From an uncultured Olsenella sp. (GTDB taxonomy: Bacteria > Actinomycetota > Coriobacteriia > Coriobacteriales > Atopobiaceae), in NCBI GenBank assembly GCA_900316105.1, contig ONBR01000012.1:1-64000 (forward strand): a stretch of 64,000 bases of DNA. Reading direction: 5' to 3'. This document shows positions 55,655 through 64,000 of this stretch, piece by piece (the first letter of the stretch is position 1; the number at the start of each line of letters is the position of its first letter). Under the pieces are notes generated by a model. That model had not been told where the DNA came from. It ran no database searches and saw only the letters and a program-made list of their open reading frames with translations. The position numbers were made by a program, and so were the translations under genes.

Positions 55655-58600
55655 ATGCCCAAGGTTTCCTTTGCCATACCAGCCTACAACGTGGCCGATT
55701 TCGTGGCCCGCTGCATCCGGAGCTTGAAGTCCCAGAGCTTCGAGGACTTCGAGGCGGTTATCGTCGAGGATGCCTCGACTGACGACACGGCCGCGATCAT
55801 CAGTCGCGAGATCGCGGGAGATGACCGCTTCGTCCTCATTCGGCACGAGCAGAACCGTGGCCGTCACATCGCACGTCGTGACGCTGTCCTGGCTACGACG
55901 GGGGACTATGTCCTCTGCCTGGACTCTGATGACGAGCTGGCACCCGACTCGTTGGGGGAGCTAGTTGCTCTGGCGGACAATGCTTGCGCAGACTCAATCC
56001 ACTATGGAATAGCGGTTATTGGGGAAAATGGTCTGCCCGAATCGGAGAGGGCTGCGTTCGAGAGCTTTGTAAATAAGCGCTCGCGTCTTCTGGAAGGCGA
56101 TGACGTCTTGAGGTCCGCCTTCATCGAAGGAGACGGCCAGACAATGGATTGGCGCATCACACAAAGGCTTATTCGCGGAACTTTGGCTCGTCAGGCCTTC
56201 CAGGATATGACTGACCAACATCTGGAGCGTTCCGAGGACGCCTATGAGTGTCTGGTTCTCCTCGATCACGTGAAGTCCAGCTACCCTGCCGAGGACTGTC
56301 GGGCCTACGTCTACCACTATGGCGTGGGTGTTACCGGCGCAAGCCCCCTTTCGGTGGACTCCTATCGCTGGGCCTGCCAGAGCACGGCTGCCTGCATCTC
56401 TGCGATGCGAGACTACGCCCCTCAGTGCAGACATCCCCGGGTTTATGACTCCTGCGTGGAGGGCGCAAAGCACAAGCTTCTGGAGCTCATCTCCAATGAC
56501 TGGCTCAATCGCCTCGCCGACGACGACAAGGAGGCGGCTGCCCAGGCGCTCGCAGACTCCTTCGGTGCAGCTGAGGCGGGGCGCGAACTCTATCGCTTCG
56601 TGCGCGACCGTGCCTACGAGTATGTGACGAAGGGTACCGTGCCCCAGAATGACGGGGAGCTCGACTTCCTCTGTAGGGTTGCCCAAGGGCTGCATGTCGA
56701 CGAGGGCCTCATCGACGAAGACCTCCGTCGCTACCTGGACATGAGGAGGGTCGCGAACACCCACATGGCCGACCTGCGACGTGCCCAGAAGTTCTCTGCC
56801 TTCGACCAGGAGGACGTACGGATCTTCGTCACTACGCACAAGAGGGTCAATGTGCCCAATGCCAGTTGCATCCAACCCGTCCAAGTTGGCCCCAGCAACA
56901 AGACCGACCGCTTTGCGGATACCTACCACGACTGCGACGGCCAGAACATCGCTGACCTGAACCCCATGTACTGCGAGCTCACGACCCAGTACTGGGCATG
57001 GAAGAATGTCCGGGCGGACTACTATGGCTTCTGCCACTATCGCCGCTACTTCAACTTCAGCGAAAGGGAGTTCGAGGAGAACCCCTTCGGCGAGATTATG
57101 GACGGCTACATCGACGAGGCCAACCTGAGGAAGTACGGTCTGGACAACAAGACCATCAAATCCTGCGTGGAGGGATATGACTTCATCACGACGGGCTTCC
57201 ATGACCTTCGGGACTTCCCCGGCGACTACACCACTCCCCGTGAGCAGTATGACGAGGCCCCAAAACTCCATGTGGAGGACCTCGACCGGATGGCCCAGAT
57301 CGTGAAGCGCCTCTACCCCGACTATGCCAAGGACGTCGACGGCTTCCTGAACGGCCACGAGGCCTGCTTCTGCAACATGTTCATCATGCGCAGGGAGCTC
57401 TTCTTTGACTACTGTGAGTGGCTCTTCCCGATTCTGGACGCCTTCGTCAAGGAGACGGACATGACGCTCTACAGCAAGGAGGCCCTGCGTACGCCTGGCC
57501 ACCTTGCCGAGCGCCTGCTCAACATCTACTACCTGCACGGCATCCGCGTGGGTGCCGGATGGAAGACCAAGCAGCTCCAGTGCGTCCACTTCGAGCGACC
57601 GGACGCCACACCCCGTCTCAAGCCTTACGTGGAGGTCCGCGGTGCCGATGCGCTTCCCGGCCGCGTGGTCCCCGTGGTCTTTGCCGCAGACAACAACTAC
57701 GTGCCCATGCTTGCCACGACCATCACTTCCATGGTCGAGAACGCCGACCCTCAGCGTCCCCTGGACATCGTCGTCTTTGAGCGCAACATCTCCTATCTCA
57801 ACAAGAAGACCCTGGTGGATTCCATTGCGAGCCACCCTAACGCGCTGCTGCGCTTCTATGACGTGAGCCCCCTCATTGCGGACTATGATCTTTCCACGAA
57901 CAACGAGCACATCAGTCTGGAGACCTATTACCGCTTCCTGGTCCAGGAGGTCATGGGCAAGTACGACAAGGTCCTCTACCTGGATTCCGACCTGGTGGTC
58001 CTGGATGACGTCTGCAAGCTCTATGACACCGACCTGGGAGACAAGCTCCTGGCTGCGACCAGGGACGTGGACTACTTGGGCAATCTCAACATGCCCGACG
58101 GCATCCGCATGAAGTACACCCGTGAGACTCTCAAGATGGCCAACCCCTACGACTACTTCCAGGCGGGCGTCCTGGTGCTCAACGTGGCCCAGATGCGCAG
58201 GCTCCACACCGTCCAGGAGTGGCTGAACATAGCCTCCCAGGGCGGTTACATCTACGACGACCAGGACATCCTGAACGCCGAGTGCGAGGGGAGGGTCACC
58301 TACCTGCCGGCCGACTGGAATGTGACTCATGACTGCTTTAACCGGGTGACCAACGTCTACTCCTTCGCGCCCGTGCGAGAGTTCGACGCCTACAACGACT
58401 CCAGGAACCACCCTCGGATCATCCACTATGCGGGTGCTCAGAAGCCCTGGGACGACGCCAAGTGCGACTTTGCCCCCTTCTATTGGCGCTATGCCCGCAA
58501 GACCCCCTTCTATGAGGCCCTGCTGCAAAGGCTTACTGCCCCCGTTGCGCCCGCTCCTGCTCCGGTACCGGTCCACGAGAAGGCTGTCCCAGAGGACAGC

Positions 58601-58696
58601 CCCCTCCGACGCTATATTGACCCCATCGCGCCCCTGGGCTCTGCCAGGCGAGAGGTCCTGAAGTCCATCGGCCGGGCGGTGCAGGGAAAGAAATGA
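55655..58696 (+). CDS. Three-domain glycosyltransferase: GT2 - DUF4422 - GT8
   Basis: 1013 residues, soluble. Domain 1 (about 1-230) is GT2: 'VSFAIPAYNVADFVARCIRS' with DxD 'VLCLDSDDEL'. Domain 2 (about 385-650) is DUF4422, itself a glycosyltransferase-like domain: 'IFVTTHKRVNVP', 'MYCELTTQYWAWKNV' and 'YYGFCHYRRYFNF'. Domain 3 (about 668-960) is GT8: 'VPVVFAADNNYVPMLATTITSMVEN', DxD 'VLYLDSDLVVLDD', 'QAGVLVLNV', 'PADWNVTHDCF' and 'IIHYAGAQKPW'. A Pro/Ala linker and basic tail close it. Three potential active sites suggest stepwise building of a surface oligosaccharide. ATG 55655 has GAGAGGAAA upstream; longer in-frame starts do not. It overlaps the next gene by 4 bases. Confidence 0.9.
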   Translation: MPKVSFAIPAYNVADFVARCIRSLKSQSFEDFEAVIVEDASTDDTAAIISREIAGDDRFVLIRHEQNRGRHIARRDAVLATTGDYVLCLDSDDELAPDSLGELVALADNACADSIHYGIAVIGENGLPESERAAFESFVNKRSRLLEGDDVLRSAFIEGDGQTMDWRITQRLIRGTLARQAFQDMTDQHLERSEDAYECLVLLDHVKSSYPAEDCRAYVYHYGVGVTGASPLSVDSYRWACQSTAACISAMRDYAPQCRHPRVYDSCVEGAKHKLLELISNDWLNRLADDDKEAAAQALADSFGAAEAGRELYRFVRDRAYEYVTKGTVPQNDGELDFLCRVAQGLHVDEGLIDEDLRRYLDMRRVANTHMADLRRAQKFSAFDQEDVRIFVTTHKRVNVPNASCIQPVQVGPSNKTDRFADTYHDCDGQNIADLNPMYCELTTQYWAWKNVRADYYGFCHYRRYFNFSEREFEENPFGEIMDGYIDEANLRKYGLDNKTIKSCVEGYDFITTGFHDLRDFPGDYTTPREQYDEAPKLHVEDLDRMAQIVKRLYPDYAKDVDGFLNGHEACFCNMFIMRRELFFDYCEWLFPILDAFVKETDMTLYSKEALRTPGHLAERLLNIYYLHGIRVGAGWKTKQLQCVHFERPDATPRLKPYVEVRGADALPGRVVPVVFAADNNYVPMLATTITSMVENADPQRPLDIVVFERNISYLNKKTLVDSIASHPNALLRFYDVSPLIADYDLSTNNEHISLETYYRFLVQEVMGKYDKVLYLDSDLVVLDDVCKLYDTDLGDKLLAATRDVDYLGNLNMPDGIRMKYTRETLKMANPYDYFQAGVLVLNVAQMRRLHTVQEWLNIASQGGYIYDDQDILNAECEGRVTYLPADWNVTHDCFNRVTNVYSFAPVREFDAYNDSRNHPRIIHYAGAQKPWDDAKCDFAPFYWRYARKTPFYEALLQRLTAPVAPAPAPVPVHEKAVPEDSPLRRYIDPIAPLGSARREVLKSIGRAVQGKK

Positions 58697-60534
58697 GCAA
58701 GCTAGCAGGATCGCCTTGGATCCGCCGGGTCCTTGTGGTATGCCTGGGACTCCTTGGGTCCCTGGGCCTCTCGGCCTACCTTGGGGGCACGTACTTCACG
58801 GGGGAGGGCTCGAGTTTCCTGGTCCTGGTTGTTTGGGTTGCCTCGGCCTACCTTTGGAAGACGGTCATCGAGGTCCGTAGACGACGGTTCGTGGTCGTGT
58901 ATGGAATCTATTCCTTCCTTTTGGCCTTCTGCCTGATGGAAGGCAAATTTCTGGAGCAGGGCTGGGAGATGGACTCCTCTAGGCCCATGGTCTACACCCT
59001 GCTCCTGAGCGTCTTCTTATACTCCGTCCTTGCTTTTGCCCTGGTCAAGATCAGGCCGGCACAGTTTCCTGCCCCTGGACAATCTTCGCTGGTCCTGCGG
59101 GTCGCTTTCCTGGCGGTCGTCTCCCTCTGGGCTCTTGGCTATCTTGCGGCATTCCCTGGCATCTATGTGGGAGATGCCATGACCTGGTATCGGGAGTTTT
59201 CGGACCCCAGCATGCCCGTCTCGTCCCAATGGTCTCCCGTCTATGCGGGCTTGTTCTACCTCTTTGTCCACCAGGGCTACCTCTGGTTCGCCAACTATTG
59301 GGCGGGCTTCGCCGTCTTTACCCTCATCCAAATGGCCCTGGTGCTCTATGCGGTCTACCGGGTCCTGCGATTCGTCCATGAGGAGGCGGGAGACCTTGCC
59401 TGTGGCATTACTGCTGCCTTCTATGGTCTCCTGCCCACGCACATGATCATTTCGGTTTCGAGTGTCCAGGCGGCCCCCTTCATGGCCTGCCTCTCCCTGA
59501 TCCTTATACATCTGGCACGCATGGTCATACATGCAGAGGATTATTGGGCCGATAGGGGCAACATCGAAAGGTTCACGGTCTTGTGCGTCTTGGCCTGCAT
59601 CCTGCGCAACAATGCCCTCTATGCCTTTATCCTGACGATTCCCTTCTGTCTGGCCTATCGGCGCGATCATCGTCTCAAGCTGGTGGGTGCCTTCTGCGTC
59701 ACGGTCGTGGCGGCCCTTGTCTATTCTGGCCCCCTGCTCTCCCTCTTGGGCGTGACAAAGGGTACGGCCCTCCGAGAGATGCTCAGCATTCCCCTCCAGC
59801 AGATGGCCTATATGTACAACTACCAGTCGGACGAGCTCAGCGCAGACCAGGTCAGGGAATTGGAGTCCTATGTACCGCGTTGGGAGCTGGAGCGCTATCA
59901 AAGTTGCAGCGGTATTTCTGACCCCGTCAAGGAAAACCTCGACGTGGGCCTGGTCCAGCAGGATCCGGGCGAGTTCCTGGACCTGTACCTTTCCCTGGGG
60001 AGCCTTTCGCCGTCGAGCTACTTCAGGGCCTTCTACCTGCAGGATTTCGGCCTTCTCTATCTGGACAAGTCATATCCGGACAGTCACATCTGGCATCCCT
60101 ATCTCAACTATGTGTCATACGAGTTTTCCGATGAAAAGCTTATCAGCATCCCGCGGCTCAGCCATTTCACATCCTATGATGGGTGGCTCAGGGAGCTCTT
60201 TGGGTCATCAGAGGCGGGGGATGGCTTTACGACCCCTGCCACATTCTCGACGATTCCGATTTTTGGTCCCCTCTGCAGGGCCTCGACCTACTTTTGGGTC
60301 TTGCTCCTCGTCACTGCCTGCGGGATTTGCCATCGATGGCGGGACGAGTGGGTGGTTCTGGCCCCCCTGCTGGGGCTGACCCTGACGATTCTCCTGGCGC
60401 CGCTCATTACCTACCGCTACTACGCTCCGGTCGTCTTCTGCTTTCCCATAATGTTGCTTGTGGCGGCGAGGAGATTCTGCCCTGAAGGTGATAAGGCAGG
60501 GAGGGTAATTCGGCAAGACTCCCATGCGGCCTGA
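58693..60534 (+). CDS. Large multi-pass membrane protein, DUF6020/GT-C-like
   Basis: 613 residues with about eleven to twelve hydrophobic helices, for example 'VLVVCLGLLGSLGLSAYLGG', 'FAVFTLIQMALVLYAVY', and a last cluster 'YFWVLLLVTACGICHRW', 'APLLGLTLTILLAPLITY'. A soluble loop of about 130 residues lies before the last helices (410-540). 'AAFPGIYVGDAMTWYREFSD' near the third external loop resembles the acidic motif of GT-C-type transferases and DUF6020. It overlaps the preceding glycosyltransferase gene by 4 bases, so the two likely act in one surface-glycan pathway. Assignment is by topology and context. Confidence 0.7.
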   Translation: MSKLAGSPWIRRVLVVCLGLLGSLGLSAYLGGTYFTGEGSSFLVLVVWVASAYLWKTVIEVRRRRFVVVYGIYSFLLAFCLMEGKFLEQGWEMDSSRPMVYTLLLSVFLYSVLAFALVKIRPAQFPAPGQSSLVLRVAFLAVVSLWALGYLAAFPGIYVGDAMTWYREFSDPSMPVSSQWSPVYAGLFYLFVHQGYLWFANYWAGFAVFTLIQMALVLYAVYRVLRFVHEEAGDLACGITAAFYGLLPTHMIISVSSVQAAPFMACLSLILIHLARMVIHAEDYWADRGNIERFTVLCVLACILRNNALYAFILTIPFCLAYRRDHRLKLVGAFCVTVVAALVYSGPLLSLLGVTKGTALREMLSIPLQQMAYMYNYQSDELSADQVRELESYVPRWELERYQSCSGISDPVKENLDVGLVQQDPGEFLDLYLSLGSLSPSSYFRAFYLQDFGLLYLDKSYPDSHIWHPYLNYVSYEFSDEKLISIPRLSHFTSYDGWLRELFGSSEAGDGFTTPATFSTIPIFGPLCRASTYFWVLLLVTACGICHRWRDEWVVLAPLLGLTLTILLAPLITYRYYAPVVFCFPIMLLVAARRFCPEGDKAGRVIRQDSHAA

Positions 60535-60791
60535 CACATAGCTAGCAAACCTGTTGCGATCTTTAAGGTTGGCGGGCATGACTCTGGGGCCATGCTTACT
60601 TCGACAGGGTCTTCTCGCGTCGATTCACGGCCATTCGGGAAGAGGAGATTGACGACCTAGTCACCTCCGACAAGCTCTGGGATGCCCTCTACGCCGACCA
60701 CCTGGACAACATGGACATGCAGCTTGGACCTCGCCAACTGGAGAAGGACGGGCAACGTGTGGACGATAGCGCCCTGCGATGGCTAGGGTAG
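60535..60791 (+). pseudogene. Broken gene remnant of unknown family
   Basis: A coding-like segment without a start. One frame reads KPVAIFKVGGHDSGA up to about 60590, and the adjoining frame continues 'HAYFDRVFSRRFTAIREEE', IDDLVTSDKLWDALYADHLD, then NMDMQLGPRQLEKDGQRVDD and SALRWLG to a TAG at 60789. Codon use is normal for this genome. A single frameshift near 60590 would join the two, giving about 85 residues of what looks like a C-terminus. The family was not recognised. The rest of the 425-base gap shows no gene. Confidence 0.5.
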
Positions 60792-60958
60792 GACCCGTTG
60801 CCGGCGGGAAGAATCCTCGGGCGTCTGCTGCTGTCTCTGACCAGGGTTTTTCGGTGAAATAGTGGCCGGCCATCCTTGTATGGCTCATACTCTTCTAATT
60901 ACGACATGGCAGAGTTTTTTGTGTCGTGTGTGATTTCCCAGTGTCACAGAGGAGAGAC

Positions 60959-61951
60959 ATGCCTAAAGGTACGAACACACAGACCGTAGATACCCCCGAC
61001 TACTCCAAGGTAGCCGTCATCATCCCCTGCTACAACGAGGCCCTGACCATCGCCAAGGTCGTGGACGACTTCACCCGCTGCCTGCCGGGGGCGGACGTGT
61101 GGGTCTACGACAACAACTCCAAGGACGGCACCGGCGACATCGCCCGGGCCCACGGCGCCCTCGTGCGCTTCGAGCCCCGGCAGGGAAAGGGCAACGTCGT
61201 CCGGCAGATGTTCCGCGACCTGGACTACGACTGCTACCTGATGGTCGACGGCGACGACACCTACCCGGCGGAGGCGGCCCCCTCGCTGGTCGCGCCCATA
61301 CTGGACGGCTCCGCCGACCACGTGGTGGGGGACAGGCTCTCCAACGGCTCCTACGGCGACGAGAACGACCGCGCCTTCCACGGCTTCGGCAACGACCTCG
61401 TCCGCTGGCTCATCAAGGTCCTCTACGGGTTCGAGTACGCCGACGTGATGACCGGCTACCGGGCCATGTCGCGCGCCTTCGTGAAGACCCTGCCCGTCCT
61501 CTCGCCCGGCTTCGAGATCGAGACCGAGCTCTCCATCAACGCCGTGGACAAGCGCTGGCGCATCGTCCAGGTCCCCATCGACTACCGCGACCGCCCCGAG
61601 GGCTCCGAGTCCAAGCTCTCCACCTTCTCGGACGGCGCCAAGGTGCTGGGGACGATCGCGAGCCTCTTCAAGGACTACAAGCCCCTGGGCTTCTTCAGCC
61701 TGCTGGCCCTGGTCATGCTGGTCGTCGGCCTCTGCCTGGGCGTCCCCGTGATCCTGGAGTTCCAGGCCACCCATCTGGTGGCCCGCTTCCCGACGGCGAT
61801 CCTGGCCGTGGCCTTCTGCGGCCTGGCCGCGCTCCTGCTCTCCTGCGGCCTCATCCTGGACACCGAGGTCAAGGCCTCCCGTCGCGACTGGGAGCTCAGG
61901 GTCTACGACGAGTACGCGAGGGAACAAAGCAAGCCCTCGCGCTGGGCTTAG
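60959..61951 (+). CDS. GT2 family glycosyltransferase with C-terminal membrane helices
   Basis: 330 residues. 'VAVIIPCYNEALTIAKVVDDF', 'VWVYDNNSKDGT', 'FEPRQGKGNVVRQMF', DxD 'LMVDGDDTYP' and 'DVMTGYRAMSRAFVK' resemble polyprenyl-phosphate glycosyltransferases (DPM/GtrB type). Two transmembrane helices follow (about 240-262 and 275-297). It may load a sugar onto a lipid carrier for surface glycan assembly. Start ATG 60959 follows GAGGAGAGA. GC is higher than in neighbours, with frequent CGG, CCG and GGG codons, hinting at a different history. Confidence 0.9.
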   Translation: MPKGTNTQTVDTPDYSKVAVIIPCYNEALTIAKVVDDFTRCLPGADVWVYDNNSKDGTGDIARAHGALVRFEPRQGKGNVVRQMFRDLDYDCYLMVDGDDTYPAEAAPSLVAPILDGSADHVVGDRLSNGSYGDENDRAFHGFGNDLVRWLIKVLYGFEYADVMTGYRAMSRAFVKTLPVLSPGFEIETELSINAVDKRWRIVQVPIDYRDRPEGSESKLSTFSDGAKVLGTIASLFKDYKPLGFFSLLALVMLVVGLCLGVPVILEFQATHLVARFPTAILAVAFCGLAALLLSCGLILDTEVKASRRDWELRVYDEYAREQSKPSRWA

Positions 61952-62060
61952 GTCGTATACTGTATGCGCGTTCGCGGGTTTTCAACTTTGCTGGAACAGT
62001 GACTCCAATGCCGTTGGCTACGGGGTCGCTTTGACTTTGTTTACTTGAAATGAGGTAGGT
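61952..62060 (+). promoter_or_regulatory. Gap before the DUF4012 gene
   Basis: 109 non-coding bases. TATACT at 61956-61961 is a candidate -10 box, overlapping the end of the GT2 gene's stop region, without a convincing -35. A TGAGGTAGGT ribosome site precedes ATG 62061. Confidence 0.35.
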
Positions 62061-64000
62061 ATGTCCGGAAGGCATTTCGCGCAGAAGCCGGAGGATACGG
62101 GCGAGGTCAATTACGCTCCGCCAAGGACGAGCGGGAGGGTGAACCCCCAACCCGAGAGGCAGCAGTACGCTCAGTCCTCCTACATACCCCTGTCTGAGAC
62201 GGGGAGGGGCTTCGATCCCTTCGAGCCCGAGGACGGGGGTCATGGCCATGCCGGAGCCGTCATCGGCGGAATCATAGCCGCCCTCGTTGTGATTGCGGCT
62301 GTCTTTGGTTTCATGATGATGGGGCAGGTCAAGGAGGTAAAGACCGCCGCTCAGGACATGATGGCGCAGAAGGAGCCCCTTGCGGCAGCCCTCAAGACCG
62401 GCAACGCCCAGGCACTTGATAGCTCCATCCAGGCCATGCAGACCGATGCCGCAAAGATAAACGAGACCACCCATAGTAGGCTTTGGAACATTGCGGGCAA
62501 TCTTCCCATCGTCGGCCAGGACGTACGCAGTGCGCAGACCCTTGGCGCAGTGGCAGAGGACCTGGTGGACAACGCCCTCGTGCCCGTGGGACAGAGTGCA
62601 CGCGGTATGAAGATGTCCGACTTGGTCCAGGACGGGGCAGTGAATGTCGAGGAGATCGAGCAGATTTCTGGCTCGGTGTCGACTGCCATCCCCACGCTGA
62701 AGAAGTCGATCTCCGCCATCGAGGAATTGCCCGATCCCGTACTTCCCCAGATGAAGGAGGTCATGGACAAGGTGAAGCCTCCGCTCGAAGGAGCGAGCGA
62801 GTCCCTGGACCAGCTTGAGCCTGCCCTGAAGCTGCTTCCCCAGATGCTTGGTGGAAACGGTGCGCCCAGGCACTACCTTCTCATTGCCCAGAACAACTCG
62901 GAGTTGCGTTCCACTGGTGGTCTTCCCGGCTCCTGGTCTACCCTCACCGTGAACAATGGTGTCATCTCCATGGGCGACTCCACCTCCATCCTCCACCAGC
63001 CTGGCTTCTCGGTACCTGTTCAGCAGGACGAGCTGAGCACCCTTGCCATCGACATCAGCAAGGACCCTGCCCAGGTCAACTGCACGCCTGACTTCGTGCG
63101 TGTGGGCGAGATGAGCTCCCAGTACTGGGCTCAGGCGGGCAACGGTGACGTGGACGGCGTGATAGCCATCGACCCCATCTTCCTGCAGAGACTCCTTGCC
63201 CTCACGGGCCCCATCAAGGGCCCCGACGGGACGGAGATCAACGGCGACAACTGCTCCCAGGTCCTTCTGTCTGACGTCTACTGGAAGTATCCAGATGGCG
63301 ATACCCAGGATGTCTACTTCTCGAAGGTTGCCGGCGCCGCCTTCCAGAGCATCATCGCCAACCTGGGTAAGCCTGGCTTTGGCAAGCTGATGCAGGCGGT
63401 TCATCAGTCAGGCAAGGAGGGGCGCCTGCTTGTCTGGATGCGCAACCAGGACGAGGAGTCCCTCATGGAGGGTCTGAGTCTCTCGGGTGGCGTACCCACT
63501 GACATAATGAATCCCGTCCTCGGCGTATACGTGAACGACGACACCTATTCGAAGATTACCTGGTACACGGGTGTCTCTACGACCGTTGGCGCAGCTACGA
63601 CGAATGCCGATGGCACCATCACCTACGACGTGAAGACCGTCCTGTCAAACAACATCACGCCCAATGAGGCAGCCTCGGCCCCCAAGTACGTGTACGGTGG
63701 AAATCCCGCGAAGCGCTCTCGTGGCGACATGCTCACCTACCTCTTCCTCTTTGCTCCTGCTGGCGGCAGCATCAGTGACGTCTCTACCAATGACTCCGTC
63801 CTGGCGGGTGGCCAGGCGCCTGCCACTGGTCAGATGTACGGCTTGTCCGTCGTCCGCATCCACTTGCAGACGCTGGAACAGACGAACTCTACCATTACCT
63901 ACAAGGTGACTTGTGCTGCGGGATCATCGCCCCTGGCCCTGAGGACGACGCCGCTCGCCCAGCCCAACCTGATGCAAAACTCGGTTCCCGGAACCGAGGC
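62061..64000 (+). CDS. DUF4012 domain membrane protein (partial, runs off the window)
   Basis: 646 residues are visible with no stop. A hydrophilic N-terminus of about 64 residues rich in Gln/Arg/Pro precedes one transmembrane helix (about 65-88). A helical stalk ('VKTAAQDMMAQKEPLAAALKTGNAQALDSSIQAM') comes next, then the DUF4012 core starting 'YLLIAQNNSELRSTGG' followed by 'LPGSW', then 'VDGVIAIDPIFLQRLLALTGPI'. The family is common next to polysaccharide and LytR-CpsA-Psr genes in Actinobacteria, but its biochemical role is unknown. Outside-facing topology is predicted. Confidence 0.9.
   Translation, partial: MSGRHFAQKPEDTGEVNYAPPRTSGRVNPQPERQQYAQSSYIPLSETGRGFDPFEPEDGGHGHAGAVIGGIIAALVVIAAVFGFMMMGQVKEVKTAAQDMMAQKEPLAAALKTGNAQALDSSIQAMQTDAAKINETTHSRLWNIAGNLPIVGQDVRSAQTLGAVAEDLVDNALVPVGQSARGMKMSDLVQDGAVNVEEIEQISGSVSTAIPTLKKSISAIEELPDPVLPQMKEVMDKVKPPLEGASESLDQLEPALKLLPQMLGGNGAPRHYLLIAQNNSELRSTGGLPGSWSTLTVNNGVISMGDSTSILHQPGFSVPVQQDELSTLAIDISKDPAQVNCTPDFVRVGEMSSQYWAQAGNGDVDGVIAIDPIFLQRLLALTGPIKGPDGTEINGDNCSQVLLSDVYWKYPDGDTQDVYFSKVAGAAFQSIIANLGKPGFGKLMQAVHQSGKEGRLLVWMRNQDEESLMEGLSLSGGVPTDIMNPVLGVYVNDDTYSKITWYTGVSTTVGAATTNADGTITYDVKTVLSNNITPNEAASAPKYVYGGNPAKRSRGDMLTYLFLFAPAGGSISDVSTNDSVLAGGQAPATGQMYGLSVVRIHLQTLEQTNSTITYKVTCAAGSSPLALRTTPLAQPNLMQNSVPGTE

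Noticed and set aside
55994..58576. 860-codon open frame on the minus strand opposite the large glycosyltransferase
   Set aside because: It is a shadow produced by the codon bias of the plus-strand gene; it has no family signature and no ribosome site. The same holds for long minus-strand frames at 6039-7826, 15423-17453, 46293-48341 and 48686-50368.
61099..62034. 311-codon plus-strand frame overlapping the GT2 gene
   Set aside because: Arg/Pro/Gly-rich translation typical of an out-of-frame reading of a very GC-rich gene.

Overview
The window is a high-GC, mostly plus-strand stretch of a bacterial chromosome. Gene content suggests an anaerobic actinobacterium of the class Coriobacteriia, probably Atopobiaceae (Olsenella/Atopobium-like). 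This is an inference from four things: an aldehyde:ferredoxin oxidoreductase end, a division/cell-wall cluster without ftsA but with SepF and DivIVA, a long Arg/Ser-rich FtsW tail, and an aroK-aroB-pepP / efp / nusB neighbourhood typical of Actinobacteria. No rRNA, tRNA, insertion sequence, CRISPR array or phage gene was seen.

Layout. 1-1.3 kb: the end of an AOR gene, then a chimeric gene whose first 40 or so codons look like MoaD and whose remainder is an HD-family phosphohydrolase without its first catalytic half. 1.3-6.1 kb: rarA, a DUF948-like protein, an RsbW-like anti-sigma factor with a SigB/SigF-type sigma factor, and an AI-2E permease. 6.2-13.8 kb: alaS, ruvX, mltG, a yqeG fossil, shikimate kinase, a degenerate AroB-like protein and aminopeptidase P. 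13.8-21.6 kb: a complete acetyl-CoA-to-butyrate operon (CoA-transferase, thiolase, crotonase, 3-hydroxybutyryl-CoA dehydrogenase, butyryl-CoA dehydrogenase, EtfBA) ending in a strong terminator and a long palindromic repeat. 21.8-28.3 kb: efp, a transmembrane Ser/Thr kinase, a convergent zinc-ribbon membrane protein, asp23, an enlarged nusB, xseB and tlyA. 28.3-33.6 kb: nadK-recN and pyrG-xerD.

33.6-54.3 kb: a second copy of the palindromic repeat, a C-rich tract, and then the dcw cluster: mraZ, rsmH, ftsL-like, ftsI, murF, mraY, murD, ftsW, murG, murC, murB, ftsQ, ftsZ, pgeF, yggS, sepF, proC, yggT, divIVA. murE, ddl and ftsA are not in it. The mraZ promoter overlaps three AAAGTGT-type boxes, the expected autoregulatory MraZ sites. 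54.3-64 kb: a surface-polysaccharide region with an acyltransferase-3 protein, a 1013-residue three-domain glycosyltransferase, a large membrane protein, a broken gene, a GT2 enzyme with different codon use, and a DUF4012 protein running off the window.

How it fits together: the butyrate operon regenerates NAD+ and, through Bcd-Etf, could reduce ferredoxin, while the dcw and surface-glycan regions build the envelope. The butyrate operon and the kinase/zinc-ribbon pair interrupt what is usually a tight aroK-aroB-pepP-efp-nusB series, so both look like insertions. Several genes show in-place decay (the moaD::HD chimera, the yqeG deletion, the AroB-like pseudoenzyme, the 60.5 kb fossil). No wholly new multi-gene system is evident. 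The most unusual items are the MoaD-HD chimera, NusB with a large insertion and charged tail, the GT2-DUF4422-GT8 protein, and the two-locus palindromic repeat.
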